Source of the DNA: Kaistella flava (ex Peng et al. 2021)
Lineage (GTDB): Bacteria; Bacteroidota; Bacteroidia; Flavobacteriales; Weeksellaceae
Length of the DNA stretch: 64,000 nucleotides
Reading direction: 5' to 3'
Assembly: GCF_015191005.1 (NCBI RefSeq)
Contig: NZ_CP040442.1
Coordinates: forward strand, 1,302,001-1,366,000
Made by a program: the position numbers and the translations under genes. Each line of letters opens with the position of its first letter. Position 1 is the stretch's first letter. Of the stretch, positions 33,290-42,449 are shown piece by piece. The notes under the pieces are model-generated. The model was not told the origin of the DNA, searched no databases, and saw only the letters and a program-made list of their open reading frames with translations.

Positions 33290-34018
33290 TTATTTTTTAA
33301 TCAGTAATTTAGAAGAATAGTTAACTCCTAATCCTGTAACTTTTACTTGATACATTCCGTTTGGAAGTGCTTGCGTATTGACTGCATCAGTAAAAGAAAC
33401 GTTCTGACTGGAAACTAACTTGCCAGAATTTTCGTAGATTTCAACACTTACTTTTCCTAAAATATTATCAGATGCCTTAATAAAAAATTCATCTTTAGCC
33501 GGATTTGGCGAGATAGAAATCCTTTTATTTAAAGAAGCTTCGCTATTTGCTAAAATCAAATTAGAATAGAATATTTTGTTTCCCAGCGGGTTTGTAACCG
33601 TGAGATTTTTACCAGAAAAAATTTCTTGATAATCAAAATAGAATTTATCTGTGGGTTGAAATCCAAAATAAAAATCAGTGGTCATATTATCAAATTGTTG
33701 CACGGCTTGTTCGTTTTCGCCATGATATTCCATTAAGGTAATTGCTATACCTGGCACATTAAAATAGTTGGAATTGTTATCACCAAAAGCCGCAGTTCCA
33801 AAGGCTGAATTAAAAAGAATGGATCTAAATCCATTATTGCCGTCATAATTAAATTCGACTTTTCCTGAGGCAACAAACGGAGCTGGCGGATAATAATCAA
33901 TACCATTCCATTGAATTTTCATAATGGTCCAGTTTGCATTTTTCAACAAACTGCTGTAGGGTTGGGAATAACAGATGAATGATACAATAGTAAACAGCAA
34001 GAAATAGATTTTTTTCAT
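33290..34018 (-). CDS. T9SS-secreted protein of unknown function
   Basis: 242 residues. Signal peptide (MKKIYFLLFTIVSFICYSQ), a mature domain with NANWTIMKIQWNGIDYYPPA and FNYDGNNGFRSILFN reminiscent of META-like small beta domains, then a type A T9SS sorting domain from about residue 170 (ISPNPAKDEFFIK, then VSSQNVSFTDAVNTQALPNG and the end SSKLLIKK). It is exported across the outer membrane. The sorting domain is about three quarters identical to that of the neighbouring protease. Confidence 0.8.
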   Translation of the reverse strand: MKKIYFLLFTIVSFICYSQPYSSLLKNANWTIMKIQWNGIDYYPPAPFVASGKVEFNYDGNNGFRSILFNSAFGTAAFGDNNSNYFNVPGIAITLMEYHGENEQAVQQFDNMTTDFYFGFQPTDKFYFDYQEIFSGKNLTVTNPLGNKIFYSNLILANSEASLNKRISISPNPAKDEFFIKASDNILGKVSVEIYENSGKLVSSQNVSFTDAVNTQALPNGMYQVKVTGLGVNYSSKLLIKK

Positions 34019-34204
34019 GATTTTAAGTTTAATATAAAGATATTATTATTTTTTGTCAAATATTATAATTTAATAAACTGAGGCTCATCTAAAAAAATTA
34101 GGAAGGCAGTAATCAATTTTTTGAAAACTATTTTTATGGATTGATCAAAATGGTTTTTTTATCAGCGAAAGTACATTTGATTTCCCGTGGCAAGAAGAAA
34201 TGCC

Positions 34205-34275
34205 TGAAGTTATAGCCCTGATGGCAGCGGCATCCCCGCGCAGCGGGATATAGCGGACAGCGGGACTGGATTTGT
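34205..34275. repeat. REP-like dispersed element
   Basis: GC-rich element ATAGCCCTGATGGCAGCGGC, ATCCCCGCGCAGCGGGATAT, AGCGGACAGCGGGACTGG. An internal hairpin TCCCCGC/GCGGGA is present. It is typical of non-coding repeats in Chryseobacterium-type genomes and related to the copy at 18640. Confidence 0.6.
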
Positions 34276-34387
34276 AAGAAGCGAAAATTTTGGTGCTCCT
34301 TATTGAGAATCTAATTATTTGATTGTTCTCAATTATCTTTCCCCCAAGATTTGACGCTGATTCCAAACTGATTTTAAATTATTTTCA

Positions 34388-34423
34388 CAAAAAAACCGCC
34401 TTGTTCAAAACAAGACGGTTTAA
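34388..34423 (-). terminator. Terminator of the M36 protease gene
   Basis: AAACCGCCTTGTT/AACAAGACGGTTT; the single mismatch is a G-U pair when read on the minus strand, which supports that direction. It ends in a T run. Confidence 0.8.
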
Positions 34424-34439
34424 AAATATTAATTAAAGA

Positions 34440-37040
34440 TTATTTTTTAATCATCAATTTAGAAGAGTAGCTAACGCCTAATCCTTCTACTTTTACAACG
34501 TAAACTCCGTTTGGAAGTGCTTGTGTATTTACGGCATCAGCGGAAGAAATTTTCTGACTGGAAACTAATTTTCCAGAAGCGTCATAGATTTCAACATTTA
34601 ATTTTCCTAAAATGTTATTTTTTGATTTCAAGAAAAATTCACCTTTAGCAGGGTTTGGATAAATGCTAAATGCTTTGTTAGCATCAACATTACTAGTTGC
34701 TGCTGTTACTAAACATTCTGTTGGCACTGTGAAATCTTCGACTTGATCGGTAATAATTAGTTTTGATCCAGCAGAAGCGTTAACTCCAAGACCTCTTGCA
34801 GCAAAAGTTTCCCAAATCATACATTTATCTGCACCACCTGTGGTAGCAAGTTCAGCTTTAAGAATTCCATCTCTACCGTCGATAAAGCTTGGGCTACAAC
34901 CTTGAAGTTTTAGACCATCTGTAACCAATTGCAATACTCTTGTACTTCCGTTGGTAGCGTTTGCCATTACATCAGAAGAGTAACCATATTTCTCAGCATA
35001 TTTCCAATGAAGATCCCAAAGCATTGTTGCCCATACAAATCCGATAGAGTGTACTAGTGGCGCAGCATTTGTTCCCATTCCGTTGGTATCTCCGTAAGTA
35101 TAACCATTGATATCGAAATCAGGAGAATATTTAGCAGGACGAATTCCAAGACCAGTAATCGGTTCAGAAATCGCATAAGTTCCAATTCCTCTTGGTACAT
35201 CTTTGGTTGCTCCTGGCTGATTAGTTAACATTAACGCGAAGAAATCAGACCAACCTTCACCCATTTGTTCTTTACTGTTATTAGTAGATAAACATGTTGA
35301 ACCGTTCCCAGTTAATCTATTAGAAATACCATGACCGTATTCATGAGTTACAATTCCATTATCGAAACTACCATCCCTAATTGGCTGTACGTTTTCATCA
35401 TATTTTAAAGTAACATTTACAGGAGTTGTACCGGTTAAAAGACCTTTCATATAAACTCCTTCTTCATAAGGGATCAATACTGAAGGAATAGTAACGGTAG
35501 CATCTACTCCACCCATTCCAGCAGTTGCCGTAGATGATGGTAAACTATAAATAATCGCAGCGCTAGCACCTGCAATCTGTGCGTTTTTAACCTTAACCGT
35601 AAAGTCACAGTCTCCTCTTTGAATTAAGCCGATTTTACCTACAAGTGAATTGGCTGGTAAAGCAGTACATCCGTCTAAAACTGAAGATAAAACAACGTCA
35701 CCAGTTACTCCGGTCGCATCCAGCTCTGGTCCGAAAGTAGTTGAAACCAAAGCTTCTACCGGTCTACCAACTGCTTCTGCAGGGGTATTGTAGTAAAAAC
35801 GTTCGATTACGCCTGGATCCCAAAGATACATCTGCATTCTTGGTCTTTGCCCATCTGCTGGTGTTGTGAAGTTAGCGTTGTTTCTTCCTCCTCCATCTTG
35901 AGACTCTGCCATTACATAATCATTCTGACTTCCGCCTTTTCCAAAATTGAATGCCTGGAAATTTCTTGCAGATTCAGTAAAACCTAAACGATAGAAAATA
36001 TCGTGAATTTTATTATTGATATAAAATAAATTGGTCGTTGCAGCAGGTAAATTAGCAGTTGTAGCATTCGGTACAAATGGGAAATCGAAAACTAATCCTG
36101 CACCTCCATCTGGAGAAGCACCTGGATTGTTTGCGTTAAGCTTATCATCATAAGCATGTACGTTATTTCCTCTTGTAATGGTGTAATTACCAACATAAGT
36201 TCCTCCTGTCACACTTTGCCAGCCGTCTGGAGAAGCATCTAAAAACCAAGGATTAGAAACCAAAGTACGTGGTCCGTGACTTGGACTTTCTAATGGTAAA
36301 GCAAATACTCGGTAGCTTGCGTTACTTGGAGCAAAAGCTACTGGACCTACAAGCTTGTTAGTGTCATTGCTAAAGTCTTCTGAAAAACCAGCTGGTAGAT
36401 GTGCAGAATAATCATGGCTATAAGCGTCATGTTTAAAATCACAAGAAAGCGTTAGATTATCTTTACTTAAAATTTGACCAGTTGTTGCGTCTGCAAGGAT
36501 TGCCCAATAATTAGAAGTTCCTTTTTCTTCGAATACGAATTCATAACATAATTTCAGATCACTATTTTCTGCTTGAAAATAGATTAATCTGTTTTTCACG
36601 GTTGCAACTCCATCTTGCTCTGCATCTTTAATTCCGATAAGTTGGTATTGAGATGCATTCTTCAATCCTAAAGCTTGTGCTGCACTTGCAAAAATAGACG
36701 TATTAGCAGATGCTGAAGCTGGTTTTGCAGCATTTGCATAATTCTTGGCAAAACTATCATCGTAATAACTGATTTTTTTTTCTTTAATTAAAGCAGTTCC
36801 GATTGCATTATAAATTGGAATTCCATTATAAGACTGTTGAATTTTCACCACATCTCCTTTCATTGAGGTAGAAAAATCTTCATTGATGATTTCAAAATTC
36901 TTCAAATCAGCTTTCATGAAATCATTTTTGGCAGAAATGTGATTTTGAATAATCGACTTAAAATCTTGCGCGTTCGCGTTCCCAAAAGAGAACAAGAAGC
37001 AAACGGCCGCAATCTTCAAAGGTAAATTTCTATTTTTCAT
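34440..37040 (-). CDS. T9SS-secreted M36 (fungalysin) metallopeptidase
   Basis: 866 residues: signal peptide (ending NANAQ), an FTP propeptide-like region (about 30-200), a catalytic domain interrupted by a PA domain (about 430-550, including GLIQRGDCDFTVKVKNA), and the zinc site HEYGH at 566-570 with the third ligand in GEGWSDFFA near 595. A type A T9SS sorting domain follows from about 795 (NPAKGEFFLK to SSKLMIKK). It should be an extracellular zinc protease degrading proteins for nutrition. Confidence 0.94.
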   Translation of the reverse strand: MKNRNLPLKIAAVCFLFSFGNANAQDFKSIIQNHISAKNDFMKADLKNFEIINEDFSTSMKGDVVKIQQSYNGIPIYNAIGTALIKEKKISYYDDSFAKNYANAAKPASASANTSIFASAAQALGLKNASQYQLIGIKDAEQDGVATVKNRLIYFQAENSDLKLCYEFVFEEKGTSNYWAILADATTGQILSKDNLTLSCDFKHDAYSHDYSAHLPAGFSEDFSNDTNKLVGPVAFAPSNASYRVFALPLESPSHGPRTLVSNPWFLDASPDGWQSVTGGTYVGNYTITRGNNVHAYDDKLNANNPGASPDGGAGLVFDFPFVPNATTANLPAATTNLFYINNKIHDIFYRLGFTESARNFQAFNFGKGGSQNDYVMAESQDGGGRNNANFTTPADGQRPRMQMYLWDPGVIERFYYNTPAEAVGRPVEALVSTTFGPELDATGVTGDVVLSSVLDGCTALPANSLVGKIGLIQRGDCDFTVKVKNAQIAGASAAIIYSLPSSTATAGMGGVDATVTIPSVLIPYEEGVYMKGLLTGTTPVNVTLKYDENVQPIRDGSFDNGIVTHEYGHGISNRLTGNGSTCLSTNNSKEQMGEGWSDFFALMLTNQPGATKDVPRGIGTYAISEPITGLGIRPAKYSPDFDINGYTYGDTNGMGTNAAPLVHSIGFVWATMLWDLHWKYAEKYGYSSDVMANATNGSTRVLQLVTDGLKLQGCSPSFIDGRDGILKAELATTGGADKCMIWETFAARGLGVNASAGSKLIITDQVEDFTVPTECLVTAATSNVDANKAFSIYPNPAKGEFFLKSKNNILGKLNVEIYDASGKLVSSQKISSADAVNTQALPNGVYVVKVEGLGVSYSSKLMIKK

Positions 37041-37402
37041 ATATATTATTTATTTGCCGTCGAATTTATAAAAAATATTGATAAGTTTTGAATTTTTAAC
37101 ATAAAAAAAACGACTTAGATACTAAGACGTGAATTACAGCCCGAAAATTATGTACCATTTTTCTCCAATTTCCTTTTTGAAGTCGAATAAAACATCTAAA
37201 TAACGAAGATTAATTCCTTTTCATTATTAGAAAAATCTATAGATTTATGAAGGTGAAGTATCGCTGATTCTTTTCATAGTTTTCTTTAAAAACCATTTTT
37301 CAATCATTACTTTAAATAAAAACTTACTTCTATTTTTTTATTAAAACCAAAAAAAAACGCCTCAGTAAACTGAGGCGCCTTTTATAATATGAAAATCAAG
37401 GA
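37041..37402. other. Intergenic, terminator of rpsA only
   Basis: No coding signal is visible. The rpsA terminator is at 37350. The remainder is the AT-rich 5' region of the protease gene. Confidence 0.45.
37350..37385 (-). terminator. rpsA terminator
   Basis: On the minus strand CGCCTCAG/CTGAGGCG with a 4-nt loop precedes a T run, 18 bp after the rpsA stop. Confidence 0.88.
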
Positions 37403-39202
37403 TTATTTCCCTTCCATTTTCTTTTTCAATTCTGCTAATACGTCTAAATCACCAAGAGTTGATTTTTCTTCGTTGTTTGAAGAACCTGTTGATTTGTTAG
37501 ATGATGAATTAGAAGTTTGTTCTCTTACATTTTTCTTTTCTTCGTCTCTGAAGATTCCTGTATGAGAAACTACTACTCTTTTGAATTCTTTGTTGAATTC
37601 GATAACTTTGAAATCTGCGCTATCTCCTTTCTTGATTTTAGATCCGTCTTCCTTCTCTAATAATCTTGATGGACAGAATGCTTCAACTTCTAGATCTTCG
37701 AACTGAACTTGAGCTCCTTTGTCGAAAACTTCAGTTGCAGTTCCTGCATGTACAGATCCTTCAGCATATTTAGTTTCGAATTTATCCCAAGGATTTTCTT
37801 GTAATTGTTTGTGACCTAAAGATAATCTTCTAGCTGCTGTATCTAATTCTAGAACGACAACTTTCAATTGATCTCCAACTGCACAGAATTCTGATGGATG
37901 CTTGATTTTTTTAGTCCAAGAAAGATCAGAAATATAGATTAATCCGTCGATACCTTCTTCCAATTCTACGAATACACCGAAGTTAGTAAAGTTACGAACT
38001 GTTCCCGTGTGCTCTGAACCTACTGGATATTTAGCTTCGATATTAGACCAAGGATCTTGGCTTAATTGCTTCATACCTAGAGAGATTTTTCTGTCTTCTC
38101 TGTCTAAAGTTAAAACTTCAGCTTCAACAGTGTCTCCTACTTTTACGAAATCACCTGCACTTCTTAAGTGAGTTGACCAAGACATTTCTGAAACGTGGAT
38201 TAGACCTTCAACACCTGGAGCAACTTCTACGAATGCACCGTAATCAGCAAGTACTACTACTTTACCTTTTACTTTATCACCAACTTTCATGTCAGCAGAA
38301 AGAGCATCCCAAGGATGAGCTTCTAATTGCTTCATACCTAACTGGATTCTTGTTTTCTCGTCATCAAAATCAAGGATTACCACTTTCACAGTTTGTCCGT
38401 CTTCCAGGATTTCTGATGGGTGATTAACTCTGCTCCAAGAAAGATCTGTAATATGGATTAATCCATCTACACCTCCTAAGTCAACGAATACACCGTAAGA
38501 AGTAATATTCTTAACAGTACCTTCTAGTACCTGACCTTTTTCTAATTGAGCGATGATCTCTTTTTTCTGACCTTCGATATCTGCTTCGATTAACGCTTTG
38601 TGAGATACTACAACGTTTTTGAATTCCGGGTTGATTTTCACAACTTTGAATTCCATTGTTTTACCTACGAACTGATCGTAATCTTTAATTGGTTTCACGT
38701 CGATTTGTGATCCTGGTAAGAATGCTTCAATACCATGAACGTCAACGATCATACCTCCTTTTGTTCTTGATTTTACAAAACCATTAACGATTTCTCCAGT
38801 TTCGTGAAGTTCGTTAACTCTATCCCAAGCTTTCAAGATTCTTGCTTTTCTGTGAGATAATTGTAATTGACCTGATTTATCTTCTCTTCTGTCAACCATT
38901 ACTTCAACCTCATCACCTGCTTTAAGCGCTGGGTTGTAACGGAATTCGTTTAAAGAGATAACTCCTTCAGATTTAAAGTTGATGTCAACGATTGCTTCTT
39001 TGTCAGTAAGTCTTACAACTTTACCAATAAGAACGTCGTTGTCCTGTAGATTGTTAAGAGATCCGTTATAGATTTCTTCTAGATCACTTTTCTCTTGTCT
39101 TGATTCAGCATCAAGACCAGATTCAAATGAATCCCAATCAAACTGTTCTGGAGCTACGTTTTGGTTCAAAAGAACCTCTGCTTTGTCTGTCGTTTCTGAC
39201 AT
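37403..39202 (-). CDS. rpsA: 30S ribosomal protein S1
   Basis: 599 residues with six S1/OB repeats, e.g. GKVVRLTDKEAIVDINF, GTVKNITSYGVFVDLGGVDG, GKVVVLADYGAFVEVAPG, GTVRNFTNFGVFVELEEG. It binds mRNA upstream of the start codon on the 30S subunit; in Bacteroidota, where Shine-Dalgarno sequences are weak, S1 is especially important. The C-terminal tail is Ser/Asn-rich. Length is as usual for the phylum. Confidence 0.96.
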   Translation of the reverse strand: MSETTDKAEVLLNQNVAPEQFDWDSFESGLDAESRQEKSDLEEIYNGSLNNLQDNDVLIGKVVRLTDKEAIVDINFKSEGVISLNEFRYNPALKAGDEVEVMVDRREDKSGQLQLSHRKARILKAWDRVNELHETGEIVNGFVKSRTKGGMIVDVHGIEAFLPGSQIDVKPIKDYDQFVGKTMEFKVVKINPEFKNVVVSHKALIEADIEGQKKEIIAQLEKGQVLEGTVKNITSYGVFVDLGGVDGLIHITDLSWSRVNHPSEILEDGQTVKVVILDFDDEKTRIQLGMKQLEAHPWDALSADMKVGDKVKGKVVVLADYGAFVEVAPGVEGLIHVSEMSWSTHLRSAGDFVKVGDTVEAEVLTLDREDRKISLGMKQLSQDPWSNIEAKYPVGSEHTGTVRNFTNFGVFVELEEGIDGLIYISDLSWTKKIKHPSEFCAVGDQLKVVVLELDTAARRLSLGHKQLQENPWDKFETKYAEGSVHAGTATEVFDKGAQVQFEDLEVEAFCPSRLLEKEDGSKIKKGDSADFKVIEFNKEFKRVVVSHTGIFRDEEKKNVREQTSNSSSNKSTGSSNNEEKSTLGDLDVLAELKKKMEGK

Positions 39203-39323
39203 AATAAAAATAATTTGTATTCTTTACCTTTCAATATCTGGCTGAATGTGGTTGTTTGAAAAATACAGAAGATGTTAGTTGTTAATGTTTTACCTTAGCC
39301 AAATGCTTCCACAAAAAGTGGTG

Positions 39324-39331
39324 CAAAGATA
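39324..39331 (-). promoter_or_regulatory. rpsA promoter -7 (TATCTTTG, minus strand)
   Basis: TATCTTTG on the minus strand about 120 bp upstream of the rpsA ATG; the long leader leaves room for autoregulation. Confidence 0.5.
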
Positions 39332-39380
39332 CTGTTTTTTCTTAGATGTTAGAAATAATTTTCACCTGTATTTTCTATGC

Positions 39381-39420
39381 AAAAATAATAGGAGCGATCC
39401 TTAGATTGCTCCTATTATTA
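39381..39420 (-). terminator. Terminator of the T9SS protein gene
   Basis: AATAATAGGAGC / GCTCCTATTATT stem with a 12-nt loop, 25 bp after the stop of the minus-strand gene. Confidence 0.7.
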
Positions 39421-39445
39421 TAATTTAAAAATTAAATCTTAATTC

Positions 39446-40399
39446 TTAATTCTTAATCAATTTTGTTGCTTTAATGTTCTTACCATCATTTACTTTGATA
39501 ATATAAACTCCTTTCTGTAAATCACTTACGTTATAAGATTCTGCCAATTTGAAGCTTTTAACTTTTTTACCGGTTACATCAAAAATACTTATTTCTGTAT
39601 TCGTATTTTTTGATTCTGATGGTAAAGTCAATTTAAATGAATCCATTGTTGGATTAGGATAAACCAATACTCTACTGTCCAACTGTCGGGTTTCTGTAGT
39701 TCCCAGAGCAGTTGCAACATAAGTAATTATGAATGGCATTGCCTGAGGTGCAAAGGAACCACCATCAACAATTTCAGCCCAAACACCTGCATTAGCCTGA
39801 AGTGCATTTGCAGAAGCAGGTCCATTTGAACCAACAATTGTTACCGGAGGTAAAAATACCGATCCACTATTTGTTGCTCTCACTTGATAATCAAGCCAAT
39901 AAGTTCCTGGATTTAATGTTTTTGTTACATTACCTTTAATTTGCCAGATTCTCCTTGTTGTTCCAACCGCTGATGCTGCGACTCTATACATTTTCGAATC
40001 GGTACTGCCAGCAACATTAATAATGTTTGTGGTCGTATCACCGAATACAACTGTTCCTCCGGCATTAGGGCTTCCGCTCCAAATTTTCAAATTCATTTGA
40101 TTGATCGGAAATGTGGTAGAGCCCGTTTGATAAGCAAAGATCTCAACTGAAGAAATTGCCCAGCTTTCTCCCGCCGGAACCATAAAATCATCAGCTAATC
40201 TAAAGTCATTTGTCCCATCGGTAAATCCAGAGACACCATAGGTTGAATTTTCAGCTTGTAACTCACTCCAGGTATAGCCTGCCGGAGCAGCCACTGAAGT
40301 ACTTGTTGTTGCACCAGTACTCAAATTTCCATTGGAGTAAGATTGCGCACTCATTAATGACCCACATAGAACCATTAAAGAAAATAGATTTCGTTTCAT
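39446..40399 (-). CDS. T9SS-secreted protein, unknown function
   Basis: 317 residues. Signal peptide (MKRNLFSLMVLCGSLMSAQ), a beta-rich middle (FRLADDFMVPAGESWAISSV, MNLKIWSGSPNAGGTVVFGD, TYWLDYQVRATNSG) like extracellular jelly-roll domains of flavobacterial surface proteins, then a type A sorting domain (VYPNPTMDSFKLT to KATKLIKN). No enzyme motif is seen. Confidence 0.8.
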   Translation of the reverse strand: MKRNLFSLMVLCGSLMSAQSYSNGNLSTGATTSTSVAAPAGYTWSELQAENSTYGVSGFTDGTNDFRLADDFMVPAGESWAISSVEIFAYQTGSTTFPINQMNLKIWSGSPNAGGTVVFGDTTTNIINVAGSTDSKMYRVAASAVGTTRRIWQIKGNVTKTLNPGTYWLDYQVRATNSGSVFLPPVTIVGSNGPASANALQANAGVWAEIVDGGSFAPQAMPFIITYVATALGTTETRQLDSRVLVYPNPTMDSFKLTLPSESKNTNTEISIFDVTGKKVKSFKLAESYNVSDLQKGVYIIKVNDGKNIKATKLIKN

Positions 40400-40632
40400 A
40401 ATAAATTGTTTTTAGTATATCAAATCTACCAACTATTTATATTACAAAACAACTATTTTTCAATTATTTTAAAAAATAAAAATGAATATGACAAACAATT
40501 CATTACAAAACGAGTGATATCACAAAAAATATAAATTTATATTATATTTTTTGAAACTTCGAAAAGTAAAAAACCATCACTTTACTTTAATTAAAAACAT
40601 TCTATTAAATACAATTAATACGTGCTTTCTTG

Positions 40633-40640
40633 TAACTTTG
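40633..40640 (+). promoter_or_regulatory. TAnnTTTG promoter (TAACTTTG) abutting the helicase start
   Basis: The -7 motif ends 4 nt before the ATG at 40645, the same spacing as at the antiporter gene. A leaderless transcript is likely. Confidence 0.55.
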
Positions 40641-40644
40641 CAAA

Positions 40645-41952
40645 ATGGAATTAAAGACGATTTATCAAAACTTGCAGATTCAGGACATGAATCAAATGCA
40701 AAAAACCACTTATAAAGCTTCAGAAGACAACAAAGACGTTATTCTTCTTTCGCCAACAGGATCAGGAAAAACGCTTGGTTTTCTATTTCCGATATTAAGA
40801 AATTTAAAGAAAACAAATAGTGGTATCCAAGCCATCATATTGGTTCCTTCCCGAGAATTAGCCTTGCAGATCGAACAGGTTTTCAAAAGCATGGGAACCG
40901 ATTATAAAGTCACCGTTTGTTATGGCGGTCATGATAAAAAAATAGAAGTCAATAATTTAATCGAATCTCCCGCTTTGCTAATAGGAACTCCGGGCAGAAT
41001 CGCATATCATTTAAAAAACGACAATTTCGATCCAACTACAATTGAAACAATGGTTTTAGATGAATTCGATAAGTCGCTGGAATTTGGCTTTCATGAGGAC
41101 ATGAGTTTCATTATTAATGAGATGCCAAATCTATCACAAAGAATACTGACATCCGCTACTGCGATGCCAGAAATACCAGAATTCACAGGTGTCAATCGTC
41201 CCGAAAAAGTTGATTTCTTAAAAGTACTGGAGATAAAACCAGATTTTCAACTACGGAAAGTAATTACTACTTCAGAAGAAAAGTTAGATACTTTATTCAA
41301 TTTACTTTGTAAAATCGGAAACAAAAGAACATTAATTTTCTGTAATCACCGTGATGCTGTTGATCGTATTTCTGAATTATTAAAGGAGAAAGGAATTTCG
41401 AGAGAAACTTTTCACGGTGGAATGGAACAGGATGAAAGAGAACGAGCTTTACTCAAATTCAAAAATGATTCTTCGCGTATTTTAATTACCACAGATTTAG
41501 CTTCGAGAGGTTTAGATATTCCTGAAGTAGAATCTATCGTTCATTATCAACTGCCTCCGAAGGAAGATGCTTTCATCCACAGAAACGGACGTACCGCCAG
41601 AATGAATGCGAAAGGTTACGTATATTTAATAATGACTGAAGATGAAAACTTCCCTTTCATTAAAAAAAATACGCAAGAAGAAGTTCTAACGCAGGATTAT
41701 AAAATGCCGTCAAGAACTCCTTTTCTTACCATCTATATAAGTGCTGGAAAAAAAGATAAAGTTAACAAAGTTGACATCGTTGGTTTTTTAATTAAAAAAG
41801 GAGAATTAGAGAAAGATGATATTGGACTTATTGAAGTAAAAGACACCACTTCTTATGTTGCTGTAAACCGCCAAAAAGTAGTTGCTTTATTGAAAAAATT
41901 AGAAAATCAAAGATTGAAGAATAAAAAATTAAAAATCGAAATTGCTTATTAA
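40645..41952 (+). CDS. DEAD-box RNA helicase
   Basis: 435 residues. Q motif region IQDMNQMQKTTY, motif I SPTGSGKT, Ia PSRELALQI, Ib TPGRI, motif II VLDEFDKS (DEFD instead of the usual DEAD), motif III SATA, motif V TTDLASRGLDI and motif VI HRNGRTARM. The C-terminus is a DbpA-like RNA-binding domain (TPFLTIYISAGKKDKVNKVD). That tail links it to 23S rRNA and large-subunit assembly, as in DbpA. The DEFD variant occurs in some flavobacterial homologues. Confidence 0.9.
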   Translation: MELKTIYQNLQIQDMNQMQKTTYKASEDNKDVILLSPTGSGKTLGFLFPILRNLKKTNSGIQAIILVPSRELALQIEQVFKSMGTDYKVTVCYGGHDKKIEVNNLIESPALLIGTPGRIAYHLKNDNFDPTTIETMVLDEFDKSLEFGFHEDMSFIINEMPNLSQRILTSATAMPEIPEFTGVNRPEKVDFLKVLEIKPDFQLRKVITTSEEKLDTLFNLLCKIGNKRTLIFCNHRDAVDRISELLKEKGISRETFHGGMEQDERERALLKFKNDSSRILITTDLASRGLDIPEVESIVHYQLPPKEDAFIHRNGRTARMNAKGYVYLIMTEDENFPFIKKNTQEEVLTQDYKMPSRTPFLTIYISAGKKDKVNKVDIVGFLIKKGELEKDDIGLIEVKDTTSYVAVNRQKVVALLKKLENQRLKNKKLKIEIAY

Positions 41953-41996
41953 ATAAACATGATTAATGTTGTCTTTAAATAGTCTTAATTTTTATG

Positions 41997-42004
41997 TATT
42001 TTTG
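41997..42004 (+). promoter_or_regulatory. TAnnTTTG promoter (TATTTTTG)
   Basis: -7 motif 17 bp before the MerR-type gene start. Confidence 0.55.
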
Positions 42005-42021
42005 TTTTTGACCTAATTCAA

Positions 42022-42363
42022 ATGAAAGTTAATTTACCAGATAAACTCTATTATTCTATTGGCGAAGTTTCAAAAGCTTTTGATGTCAATGCTTCACTCA
42101 TTCGTTATTGGGAGCAAGAGTTCCCAATAATTAAGCCTAAGAAAAACAAAAAAGGCAACCGATATTTTACGCCAGAGGATATTAAAAATCTAAAAATAAT
42201 CTATCACCTGGTTAAAGAAAAAGGCTATACTCTCGACGGCGCCAGAATTGCGTTAACCACCAATTCAAAAATCTCTGAAACCGTTTCTATGATTGACCGA
42301 TTGGAGTTTGTGAAAGCTGAATTACAGAAGTTAAAAGAGTCTCTCGTAGAAAGACCCGAATGA
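42022..42363 (+). CDS. MerR-family transcriptional regulator
   Basis: 113 residues. The winged-helix DNA-binding half (YYSIGEVSKAFDVNASLIRY, WEQEFPIIKPKKNKKGNRYF) is followed by a short helix (LVKEKGYTLDGARIAL) and coiled tail (LEFVKAELQKLKESL). No effector domain or metal-binding Cys is present. Such short MerR proteins are universal in flavobacteria with unknown ligand. Confidence 0.9.
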   Translation: MKVNLPDKLYYSIGEVSKAFDVNASLIRYWEQEFPIIKPKKNKKGNRYFTPEDIKNLKIIYHLVKEKGYTLDGARIALTTNSKISETVSMIDRLEFVKAELQKLKESLVERPE

Positions 42364-42449
42364 AAAATAGCGTTTTTCGTTTATTAAAATAGGTGTTTTT
42401 CTCTTTTGGACGAAAATTTTTCAGAATAACTTTACTGAAAATTACGACT

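Larger units (their letters stand above)
34019..34439. other. Intergenic with a repeat and the protease terminator
   Basis: It holds the REP-like element at 34205 and the terminator at 34388. The rest is AT-rich spacer. Confidence 0.45.

Noticed and set aside
34145..34366. Open frame over the REP-like element upstream of the protease terminator
   Set aside because: It simply reads through the repeat; no domain is found.
41069..41094. DEFD in the DEAD-box helicase motif II as a possible inactivating mutation
   Set aside because: Other motifs are intact and the variant keeps the D-E-x-D chemistry, so no loss of function is inferred.
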